A DNA stretch of 64,000 bases from Microbacterium sp. K24. GTDB lineage: Bacteria > Actinomycetota > Actinomycetes > Actinomycetales > Microbacteriaceae. Made by a program: the position numbers and the translations under genes. Of the stretch, positions 26,563 to 33,608 are shown one piece after another. Position 1 is the stretch's first letter. The number at the start of each line of letters is the position of its first letter. The stretch covers positions 42,172 through 106,171 of the forward strand of contig NZ_SSDJ01000107.1 in assembly GCF_004794465.1 (NCBI RefSeq), in the 5' to 3' direction. Under the pieces are notes generated by a model. It did not search any database. It was not told the DNA's origin and saw only the letters and a list, made by a program, of their open reading frames with translations.

Positions 26563-27641
26563 GCAGGGCTCTCCTGCAGGAGCCCGTCGTCGACGAGCTC
26601 CTGCAGGGCAGCGCGCACGATCTCGCGAGCGTCTCCGGTTCCGGGTTCGCCGTGCTCCGCGATGACGGCGGCGACGATCTCCTCCAGCGTGTGGGCGTGC
26701 GCGGCCTCCCAGAGGGTGGGACCGATGCCGTCGAGCACGTGCACCTGCCCACCCGTCGGCATCCGCCGCAGCACGGCCGTGCGGGTGCCGAGAGCCAGCT
26801 CCTCCACGATCTCGGAGCGCTGGTAGGCGCCGGGGCGCGATGACGCAGCCACCGGTGCGGGCGAACGCGGCCGGATGGCGGGCACCGGGCGGATCTCCGT
26901 GCGCATCAGGCCGTCGATGATCGCGTCGATGCCGGCGACCTCGCGGTAGCGCAGTCTCACCGCTCCGCCCGTCGCCCTGAGGAGGGCATCGATGCGCTGC
27001 AGCGGAGCGACGCCGTCGCACAGGTAGCTGGTCTGGGGCCCGAGCAGCTGGAGGGCTTCCGCGACATCGAGGTCCTCGAGCAGCGGCTGCTCGGGGGCGT
27101 CGGGTGAGCGATCGAGCACGACGATCTTCACCGCGCGCAGGGAGGCGGGGAGCGAGCGTCCTCCGTCGATGCTCGAGAGCGCCAGCTGCGCCTTGTGCTC
27201 GGATCCCGGCTCGATGATCGACAGGGGCTTGCGGTAGGGGTCCACAGCGCCGTCCGCGCCGATCGCGATGGTCTCGTCGCTGACGTAGGCGTATCGCTGC
27301 GACAGGTGCCGGGCGGCCGTGGTCTTGCCCGTCCCGGAGGGGGCGCTGAGGACGACCACGCGACCCTCCTCGTCGGCGATGCCTGCGGCGTGCAGCATCC
27401 AGACCGGATCCCCTCGGCGGTGGGCGAGGGCGGTCGTGGTCACGTCGGTCGAGAGCATCGACAGCGCGGCCGCGTCGTCGAGATGAGCACGAGCCGCCGT
27501 CACGGCATCGGCCGCCCGATCCCCGTGATACCGCGCGTCTGCCCAGGCGTCGTCGGCGCGGGCCCGGAACGCCGGATCCCGGTCTGAGACATCCACTTCG
27601 ATGACGGCACCGACCGCGCTGACGAGAAAGCGATCAGGCAT
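26553..27641 (-). CDS. HprK-like P-loop protein fused to a PqqD-like domain
   Basis: 362 aa. The first 100 residues are not recognised. A P-loop SAPSGTGKTT (about 99-108) and the following HLSQRYAYVSDETIAIG resemble HPr kinase-related proteins (HprK-related kinase, not true HprK; no HPr kinase C-terminal signature is evident). From about 285 the sequence LALGTRTAVLRRMPTGGQVHVLDGIGPTLWEAAHAHTLEEIV...LQELVDDGLLQE matches PqqD-type peptide-binding domains. HprK-like, PqqD-like and NTP_transf_5 proteins occur together in some exosortase-type and lasso-peptide loci. Here the NTase partner is at 32472-33608. Substrate unknown. The ATG follows TAGGCT by 6 nt. Confidence 0.72.
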   Translation of the reverse strand: MPDRFLVSAVGAVIEVDVSDRDPAFRARADDAWADARYHGDRAADAVTAARAHLDDAAALSMLSTDVTTTALAHRRGDPVWMLHAAGIADEEGRVVVLSAPSGTGKTTAARHLSQRYAYVSDETIAIGADGAVDPYRKPLSIIEPGSEHKAQLALSSIDGGRSLPASLRAVKIVVLDRSPDAPEQPLLEDLDVAEALQLLGPQTSYLCDGVAPLQRIDALLRATGGAVRLRYREVAGIDAIIDGLMRTEIRPVPAIRPRSPAPVAASSRPGAYQRSEIVEELALGTRTAVLRRMPTGGQVHVLDGIGPTLWEAAHAHTLEEIVAAVIAEHGEPGTGDAREIVRAALQELVDDGLLQESPAQT

Positions 27642-27647
27642 GGGATC

Positions 27648-27653
27648 AGCCTA
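27648..27653 (-). promoter_or_regulatory. -10 box of HprK/PqqD-like gene, probable leaderless
   Basis: Minus-strand TAGGCT, 6 nt before ATG at 27641. Confidence 0.5.
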
Positions 27654-27690
27654 TCGATCGGACCGGGCGACCCGCCGAATCGATGCGAAA

Positions 27691-27771
27691 GCACAATGCG
27701 CGCACGTTTGGCGCAAAATGCGCGCAGTTCGTCATTTCGATGTTCGAACTCTCCGGATCGCCCTAGCGTGA
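27691..27771 (+). promoter_or_regulatory. Operator/promoter module of the AraC-type regulator gene
   Basis: Two copies of a direct repeat, CAATGCGCGCA (27694-27704) and AAATGCGCGCA (27716-27726), 22 bp apart, the second inside the palindrome GCGCAAAATGCGC. Then TTCGATGTT (27735-27743), a 17-bp gap and CCCTAGCGTGA (27761-27771). The same elements with the same 17-bp gap occur at 28906-28967. Suggests autoregulation by the AraC protein. Confidence 0.6.
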
Positions 27772-27891
27772 CGATATTCGGCGTCAGGGAATTGCTCGCG
27801 AGGGAAATCCTCTGACTCCAGAAGAAATGCTGGTTCACGGTCCCCGCGACGGTCTTCGAGACGGTAGCGTATCGACCACGCGAAGCCAGCA

Positions 27892-28866
27892 GTGCAGGTC
27901 GATCTGAGGGGGTCGACGAGCTCGAGCCGCTCTGGCGCGCGCTCATTCGGCGGCACGGAAGGGTGGTTCGTGGATCTCGGCATCGTGAGGGAGATCGGTC
28001 CGCAGGAGCTGATCAGTCACGGCATCCGCCCCGTCGGAGACCGGGTCTCGCTGCGCGCTCGCGAGCGGACTCCGGGTTCGATCACGCTGCTGACCCTCCG
28101 CGGTGCGTCGAGCGAGGTCGCGATCGACACGATGAGGGCCCATCCGGAGCACGCCGTCTTCGCGTTCATCGAGGCGGAGGCGCTCTGGTCGCGAGCTCCG
28201 GACGAGCCCTGGCTGCAGATCGAAGCCGGATTGGTGATCGCGGCACCCGGAATCGCCCGCGGCCTGCGGTGCCAAGGGCGCTGGAGCGCCACGCTGGCGC
28301 TCGTGCCGCGTGCGGCGATGGCGTCATTCGTCTCCGCCCTCCCCGAAGACGCACAGCTGTTCACCGAGCGCCGCCTGCTCGACCGAGCGATGCAGGATTT
28401 CGTCGAAGGACTGCTGGATGCCGACGAGCGGGCGACCGCGATCGAGCGGTACGCCGTCGAGCAGCTGATCGTGGAGATGGGCGGCGCCATCCTCCTCGAC
28501 CGCGTCGGCGCCGTGTCGGGCCACGGCTCTCCGCGAGCCGTGCTGCGCGATCGCGCGATCGCCGTGATCTCCCAGCAGTGCGGCGATCCCGGGCTGACGC
28601 CCACCCAGGTCGCCCGCGAGGTGCAGTCGTCGCTGCGCCAGCTGCAGCTCGTCTTCGCCGAGGCCGACAACAGCGTCGCCGGCGAGATCCGCCGCCAGCG
28701 TGCGCGGCTCGCCCGATCGCTCCTGGTGGACAGCCGGTATGACGTGCTGAGCATCGAGCAGATCGCGCAGCGCGCCGGCTTCCAGTCGCCGATGAGCCTG
28801 CGCCGTGCCCTCGACGAGGCCTACCGGACGACGCCTCGAGTGCTCCGCGCACAGCGTCGCGCATAG
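27892..28866 (+). CDS. AraC-family transcriptional regulator
   Basis: 324 aa. The N-terminal 200 residues are a cupin-like effector region without a recognisable ligand motif. The C-terminal 100 residues contain the double helix-turn-helix of AraC/XylS proteins: first HTH around GLTPTQVAREVQSSLRQLQLVF, second around YDVLSIEQIAQRAGFQSPMSLRRAL, ending TTPRVLRAQRRA. GTG at 27892 is used; a GTG at 27970 is an alternative. It diverges from the HprK/PqqD-like gene and lies just upstream of the Tat-exported protein gene, sharing an operator-like sequence with it. Confidence 0.85.
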   Translation: MQVDLRGSTSSSRSGARSFGGTEGWFVDLGIVREIGPQELISHGIRPVGDRVSLRARERTPGSITLLTLRGASSEVAIDTMRAHPEHAVFAFIEAEALWSRAPDEPWLQIEAGLVIAAPGIARGLRCQGRWSATLALVPRAAMASFVSALPEDAQLFTERRLLDRAMQDFVEGLLDADERATAIERYAVEQLIVEMGGAILLDRVGAVSGHGSPRAVLRDRAIAVISQQCGDPGLTPTQVAREVQSSLRQLQLVFAEADNSVAGEIRRQRARLARSLLVDSRYDVLSIEQIAQRAGFQSPMSLRRALDEAYRTTPRVLRAQRRA

Positions 28867-28890
28867 CCTCAGAACCCGCGTTTTCGCTCA

Positions 28891-28967
28891 GATCGCGCAG
28901 GTTCAGCGCACAATGCGCTGACTTCATCCATTCGATGTTTTCGCCCTTCATCGCGCCCCTAACTTGA
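28891..28967 (+). promoter_or_regulatory. Operator/promoter module of the Tat-exported protein operon
   Basis: Contains GCGCACAATGCGC (28906-28918), a related half-site GATCGCGCAG 20 bp upstream, TTCGATGTT (28931-28939) and, after 17 bp, CCCTAACTTGA (28957-28967). Over the first 34 bp it matches 27711-27744 at 27 positions. A transcript from here would have a leader of about 90 nt before the GTG at 29064. Confidence 0.6.
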
Positions 28968-29063
28968 TGCCTACGAAGAGGCTCCTGGGGGATGCAGACA
29001 ACGTGTCGCCTCTTTGCGACACAACGGGGAACCGTATCTGCATCTATGAGGGAGGGCACTCAC

Positions 29064-29567
29064 GTGACCGAAGAAATCCAGAAGAACAGCGGCTTCTCGC
29101 GCCGTACCGTCGTCAAGGGCGCCGCATGGTCCGTTCCGGTCATCGCGGCCGCAGTGGCCACGCCGCTCGCAGCGGCATCGACCGTCGACGTGGGCGCGTT
29201 CGCACTCAACGGATCCTGTGGCGTGCTCGGCGTCCTCGGCCCCGGCTTCACGATCACCGCGGGCCCGACGGCTCCGCTGCCCGCTGGGACCACCATCACC
29301 ATCACCGGCAGCGGCGTCGCGAACATCGGCGTCTTCAGCATCTCCGGCGGAACGGCGAACGTCGCGGTCCTGTCGGCGACCAGCCGTCAGATCACGCTCA
29401 CCGCGGACCTTCCGGCCGGTGCGACCCTCGCGGCTCGCACCACGCTGTCGATCACTGTCGCGTTCACCCTGAACGCCGCGGCGACGCTGCCGGCCGGTTA
29501 CACCGCGACGGGCGCGAAGTCGGCCGGCTCGGTGACCTCGACGCTCGTCCTCTGCTCGGCCGCCTGA
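29064..29567 (+). CDS. Tat-exported small secreted protein of unknown function
   Basis: 167 aa. Twin-arginine signal SRRTVVKGAAWSVPVIAAAV (about residues 11-30) with an Ala-rich cleavage region ATPLAAAS; signals of this exact kind are frequent in Microbacteriaceae surface proteins. The mature part is about 130 aa, rich in Thr, Ala, Gly and Ile, predicted beta-strand, with two Cys (GSCGVLG near the start and LVLCSAA at the end) that could form a disulfide. The GTG at 29064 has an ideal AGGGAGG 7 nt upstream; an ATG at 29046 is less likely. It could be the substrate of the neighbouring thiol-handling and signal peptidase proteins, which is inference. Confidence 0.78.
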   Translation: MTEEIQKNSGFSRRTVVKGAAWSVPVIAAAVATPLAAASTVDVGAFALNGSCGVLGVLGPGFTITAGPTAPLPAGTTITITGSGVANIGVFSISGGTANVAVLSATSRQITLTADLPAGATLAARTTLSITVAFTLNAAATLPAGYTATGAKSAGSVTSTLVLCSAA

Positions 29568-29656
29568 TCGGATCGCAGCAGATCTGAGCAGTCAGACATC
29601 AGAGCGGCCGGATCCTTCGGGGTCCGGCCGTTCTGCCGATCCAGGAGGATGAGGGC

Positions 29657-30649
29657 ATGAACGCGTTCATCATCCCGCTGACCGTCTTCGTCGCGGTCGT
29701 CTTCGCGGTGAGCGCCATCGGGAAGCTCCGCTCCCCCGACCGTGGTCGCGCATCGTTCGACGCCCTGCAGATCCCGGTCCGGCATCCGGATGCCGCGGCG
29801 ACCGCGCTGATCGTCGCCGAGTCGCTGGTCGCGCTCGGACTCGTCGCGACCTGGGGATGGGTCTTCCTGCTCTTCGCCGCTGCGGCGCTCGTCCTCACCG
29901 CCGGTCTGCTGATCGTGGTGGTGCGCGCGCATCGACGCGGCGCGACCGACGACTGCGGATGCTTCGGGGATTGGCTCCCGGCCGCGATCGGTCCGCGGCT
30001 GATCACGCGCAATGTGATGCTGACGGTCGCTGCCCTCGGGGTGCTGGTGTCGTCCGCGGGCATCCTGGCTCTCTCCGATGAGCCCTTCGGACTGCCGCTC
30101 GCCCTGTCCTCCCCTGCCAGCTCAGCGAGCACCGCCGGCGCTCTGGCGGCGTCCGCGCTCGTCGCCGCCGCCACGTGGGCGATGGTCCGCGCCACGACGC
30201 CCGGTGCGGCCGCTCGGTCCCCTGCTGCTCGGGGAGTCGGCGCCGTGCTCCTTCCCGAGACGTCGGAGATCGTCGATCTCCTGGCCCCCGGCGCACGCGC
30301 TCGTCTTCTGATCTTCGTGTCTGCGGGATGTCATGCCTGCGACACAGCCCTGGCGCCGCTCAGGACAGCCCAGGACGACCTCGGCGGCCTCGTGGACGTC
30401 TACGTCGTCCAGAGAGCCTCCTCCGGCTCCGCAGACGCGCGCTCCGCCCACGAGCTGCCTGTGAACGCGCGCTTCGTCCTCGACGTCGGCGGGTCGCTCG
30501 GCGCGAGCCTCGACACCGGCCCCGCGACTCCGGTGGCCGCGCTCATCGGCACGGACGGCGTCCAGGCAGGACCGCTCGCGATCGGCAGCGAGGAGGCGGT
30601 GCTGCTCATCGACAGCATCCGCTCTCTCGCCGCGGCTCCGCCGGCCTGA
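29657..30649 (+). CDS. MauE-type membrane protein fused to a thioredoxin-like domain
   Basis: 330 aa. The N-terminal 155 residues hold about four membrane segments with the MauE/DoxX-like motif DDCGCFGDWLP (about 97-107). A further hydrophobic segment lies near 160-180. From about 205 a thioredoxin-like fold is visible with active-site-like SAGCHACDTA (about 222-231, CxxC as C-H-A-C) and PVAALIGTDG (cis-Pro region). MauE proteins assist disulfide formation in methylamine dehydrogenase; here the fusion suggests a membrane dithiol relay for exported proteins such as the Tat-exported protein 89 bp upstream. Confidence 0.8.
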   Translation: MNAFIIPLTVFVAVVFAVSAIGKLRSPDRGRASFDALQIPVRHPDAAATALIVAESLVALGLVATWGWVFLLFAAAALVLTAGLLIVVVRAHRRGATDDCGCFGDWLPAAIGPRLITRNVMLTVAALGVLVSSAGILALSDEPFGLPLALSSPASSASTAGALAASALVAAATWAMVRATTPGAAARSPAARGVGAVLLPETSEIVDLLAPGARARLLIFVSAGCHACDTALAPLRTAQDDLGGLVDVYVVQRASSGSADARSAHELPVNARFVLDVGGSLGASLDTGPATPVAALIGTDGVQAGPLAIGSEEAVLLIDSIRSLAAAPPA

Positions 30650-30655
30650 GCAGCC

Positions 30656-31732
30656 TCAGCGCTGAGCGGCGCGACGCAGGGGCTTCGGGCGGCCGGTGAT
30701 CCAGCCCATGACCCATTCCACGGGACCTGTGCCGACGAAGCGCCACCACAGCCATCCGACGAGGATCATGCCGGGGACGATGACCAACCAGCCGGGATAG
30801 ACGTTCGCCTCGGGGCGGCCATAGGCGTTATTCCAGAGCGCGATGAGCCCCACGTGCAGCAGATACAGCGACAGCGCGACCTGGCCGCAGGCCCGCAGGG
30901 GAACGAAGATCGCTCCCCAGACGCGCTCGGCGCGTTCGCGGCGGACGGTCGCCGCGAGGACCGCGCAGACATAGACCGCGAACACGAGTCCGAGGTCTTT
31001 GAGGGTGTCGAGGTAGTCGCCGGAGAGCACCGTGCCGAGCCTCTGTCCCACTCCCCAGGCCAGGTATGCGAGAGGCGCCGCAGCGGCGAGCACCCAGAGC
31101 AGCCGGTCCCGTTTCAGGCCGTGGCGGATGAGGAGCGCTCCGATGAGGAACATCGGCAACAGGTTCACGACGCGGTACTGCGGGCCGAGGAACATCCATG
31201 TCATGAGCTCCCGCACCGGCAGCGGCGCGGTGTAGACCCAGACCCAGGTGCGGGCGAGTGCGAGGAGCGGCTGGCTCACGACGAGGATCAGCACGGTCAC
31301 GGCGATGACCACGGGAGTGCGCGCGAGCAGGATCGGCGCACCGATGATGATGAGCAGGCCGAGGTAGGAGAGCACCACGGCGACCCATGACCCCCAGGAC
31401 GCCATCCAGACGCCCAGGACGATGAGGAACAGGCCGCGGAGAGTCTGCTGCAGGAGGGTCGTCCCCACGCGTCCACCGCGTCGCCAGACGAGTTCCGCCG
31501 ACATGCCCATCACCAGCGCGAAGAGCGGTGAGGCGACGTCGCTGAAGTTCGCGGTGAGGAAGTGCACGGCCCAGGGGGCGTTCGGAACGAAGGACGCCGC
31601 ATGAGCGATGAGCATCGCGATGATCGCGAATCCGCGTAGGACGTCCGGAACCAGAAGGCGGCCGGATGCGGCCCTCTGACGCAGTCGGGCCTCCGGCGCA
31701 CGCGTCGCCGTGCTCGCAGAATATTGGTCCAT
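30656..31732 (-). CDS. HGSNAT/DUF1624-like membrane acyltransferase
   Basis: 358 aa with about ten hydrophobic segments. The first segment reads VPDVLRGFAIIAMLIAHA, which has the D-x-x-RG-x-A-I-x-x-M-x-x-H pattern of the heparan-alpha-glucosaminide N-acetyltransferase and acyltransferase 3 superfamily. Such proteins transfer acyl groups to sugars across the membrane, fitting a role in decorating the surface glycan. The target is unknown. Convergent with the MauE fusion gene (6-bp gap). ATG follows TAATGT by 6 nt. Confidence 0.8.
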   Translation of the reverse strand: MDQYSASTATRAPEARLRQRAASGRLLVPDVLRGFAIIAMLIAHAASFVPNAPWAVHFLTANFSDVASPLFALVMGMSAELVWRRGGRVGTTLLQQTLRGLFLIVLGVWMASWGSWVAVVLSYLGLLIIIGAPILLARTPVVIAVTVLILVVSQPLLALARTWVWVYTAPLPVRELMTWMFLGPQYRVVNLLPMFLIGALLIRHGLKRDRLLWVLAAAAPLAYLAWGVGQRLGTVLSGDYLDTLKDLGLVFAVYVCAVLAATVRRERAERVWGAIFVPLRACGQVALSLYLLHVGLIALWNNAYGRPEANVYPGWLVIVPGMILVGWLWWRFVGTGPVEWVMGWITGRPKPLRRAAQR

Positions 31733-31738
31733 TCCCTG

Positions 31739-31744
31739 ACATTA
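31739..31744 (-). promoter_or_regulatory. -10 box of acyltransferase gene, probable leaderless
   Basis: Minus-strand TAATGT followed by 6 nt and the ATG at 31732, in the 48-bp space shared with the divergent signal peptidase gene. Confidence 0.45.
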
Positions 31745-31780
31745 TTGGGTGGACCCCCGCGCGCGCGACCTGGAGACGAC

Positions 31781-32461
31781 ATGACCACTGCCGACGCTCC
31801 CGCTCCGCGGCGTCGTCGGCTCGGCAGCGTGTGGATCAACGTCGCACTCGCCCTCGCACTCACCGCGATCGTCGTCGCGTTCCTCGGTCAGCCGTCGTCC
31901 GGATCGATGTCCCCGACGTTGGAACCCGGTGATCGGATCATCGTCAACCGACTCGCATTCGTCGGATCCGACCCCGCTCCCGGGGACATCGTCGTGTTCC
32001 GTCCCGATGAGAGCTGGGGTGAGAAGCCCGCGGCCGGCAACTGGTTCACCGGCGTCCTGCAGTGGGCGGGCGAGACCACCGGCATCCGCCCGTATGTCCT
32101 GGTGAAGCGAGTGATCGCCGGGGAAGGGCAGACGGTGGAATGCTGCTCCGCCGACGGGCAGGTGCTCGTCGACGGCGAACCCCTGCACGAGCCGTACGTC
32201 GTGAAGGACCTCCCCTTCGTCAACGGGGAGCTCGACTGCGACTCCACGCCGATGTCGACACGGTGCTTCCCCGAGGTGACGGTGCCCGAAGACGCGTACA
32301 TGGTTCTCGGCGACAACCGGGCGAACTCGGCCGATTCCGTCTTCCTCTGCCGCGGCACCGCCGAGCCGGACGACGGATGCTGGCGCTGGATGCAGCGCGA
32401 CTCCGTGTTCGGTAAGGCCGGACCCATCCTGTGGCCGGTGTCGCGCTGGGGCGGGCCGTAG
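31781..32461 (+). CDS. lepB: Type I signal peptidase (S26 family)
   Basis: 226 aa. One N-terminal membrane anchor (about 16-36) followed by the catalytic Ser in SSGSMSPTLEPGD (near residue 42), the Lys general base in YVLVKRVIAGEGQ (near residue 110) and the conserved box VLGDNRANSADS near 180-191. The ATG at 31781 has GGAGA 6 nt upstream. Two internal Cys pairs (VECCSADG, CDS...RCF) are unusual. Its place beside an exported protein and a disulfide-type protein suggests a dedicated peptidase; a housekeeping copy would be expected elsewhere. Confidence 0.93.
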   Translation: MTTADAPAPRRRRLGSVWINVALALALTAIVVAFLGQPSSGSMSPTLEPGDRIIVNRLAFVGSDPAPGDIVVFRPDESWGEKPAAGNWFTGVLQWAGETTGIRPYVLVKRVIAGEGQTVECCSADGQVLVDGEPLHEPYVVKDLPFVNGELDCDSTPMSTRCFPEVTVPEDAYMVLGDNRANSADSVFLCRGTAEPDDGCWRWMQRDSVFGKAGPILWPVSRWGGP

Positions 32462-32471
32462 GCGCGGCGGA

Positions 32472-33608
32472 TCAGCGTCGACGGACGAGGGCGGACGCTG
32501 CTTTGACCACGCGACGAACTCGAAAGAGCGAACGGCTCGCCCACGAGGATCCCGGATCCTCGCCCGCCGCGACGAGCACGTCCGCACTCGGCCAGAGCAG
32601 TCGGCCGAGCACGGCCGGGCGCTGTCGCAAGGGGACTGTTCCCAGTGCACGGAGATGACGTCGTGGGGCGGATGCCGTGAGCCGCCATGCCCAGTCAGCC
32701 GGAGGCCGCGCGTCGGGGTACGTACGCGCAGCAGCCGGGAACGCTCGCTGCAGCGGGATCTGCAGGGCGTACACCGCGTTCAGACGTTCCGCGAGTTCCA
32801 CCGTCTCGGATCCGGCGGCCCCCAGCGCCTCGGCGGCCTCCTGAATGCCGGATTCCCCCGCCGGAGCGCCCACGAAAGGTCGGACACTGTGGAGTGCCCA
32901 GACGATCGCATGGAAGGGCGTGCGGGGCGTCGCACAGGTCACACCGGCGAAGACGCGTGGCTCGGACTCGGCGAGCGCGATCTCGAAGGCCGCGGAGGGA
33001 TCGATGTCGATCCCGGGGTATCGGGTGTGCACATCGATCGCGCACCCCCACTCGCCTGCTTCGAGCGTGAGTGAATGGGTGACGCCCGTTCCCGTGAACG
33101 GCGACAGCAACGGTGTCCAGCCCCACACCCGCATCGCCTCAGCGAGCCTGATGTCGTCACCGGGGCGCACCCAGCAGTCGACGTCACCGGAGTGCTGACG
33201 TGCTCTCAGCTGCTGCGCATGGAGGGTCGGCCCCTTGATGAAGACGACCTGGATGCCCTGCGCCGCGCACACATGGGCGATCAGCGCGTAGACCAACTCG
33301 TGGAAAGGCGAGACGAGCCACGACGGCGCGAGCTCGGTCAGCCGTGCAGGGTGGTTCGGATCCGTCGACGCGATACCCATGTCCTCGAGCGTGCTCTGGA
33401 CCCCTTCGGTGTCGTCCTCACCATCGAGGTTCGAGGGGTCGCCGGAGACCATCGCCCTCCACACCTCGGCACCCCGCCCCATGAGGAATGTCGGCACGCC
33501 GGGCTCGACCGGGACGACGACGAGCTCGAAGCCCTCGTCCTCGAGATCAGTCCCTCGAAGGTCCAACGCTCCGAATGCGACTGCGGCACGACTCGGCACT
33601 ATTCGCAC
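32472..33608 (-). CDS. PqqD-like domain fused to an NTP_transf_5-type nucleotidyltransferase
   Basis: 378 aa. Residues 28-90 (FELVVVPVEPGVPTFLMGRGAEVWRAM...LEDMGIA) resemble a PqqD-type winged helix. From about 98 the protein matches the uncharacterised nucleotidyltransferase family PF14907: IKGPTLHAQQL (Lys125-Gly126), then HSGDVDCWV (Asp142, Asp144 as the metal-binding D-x-D) and DDIRLAEAMRVWGW. It overlaps the DUF4012 gene stop by 10 bp, so the two are coupled. Related NTases cluster with HprK-like and PqqD-like proteins elsewhere; what they modify is not known. Confidence 0.78.
   Translation of the reverse strand: MRIVPSRAAVAFGALDLRGTDLEDEGFELVVVPVEPGVPTFLMGRGAEVWRAMVSGDPSNLDGEDDTEGVQSTLEDMGIASTDPNHPARLTELAPSWLVSPFHELVYALIAHVCAAQGIQVVFIKGPTLHAQQLRARQHSGDVDCWVRPGDDIRLAEAMRVWGWTPLLSPFTGTGVTHSLTLEAGEWGCAIDVHTRYPGIDIDPSAAFEIALAESEPRVFAGVTCATPRTPFHAIVWALHSVRPFVGAPAGESGIQEAAEALGAAGSETVELAERLNAVYALQIPLQRAFPAAARTYPDARPPADWAWRLTASAPRRHLRALGTVPLRQRPAVLGRLLWPSADVLVAAGEDPGSSWASRSLFRVRRVVKAASALVRRR

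Noticed and set aside
26553..27641. HprK/PqqD-like protein as a true HPr kinase/phosphorylase
   Set aside because: Only the P-loop region is similar; the HPr kinase signature after the P-loop and the hexameric N-domain are not visible, and a PqqD-like domain follows instead.
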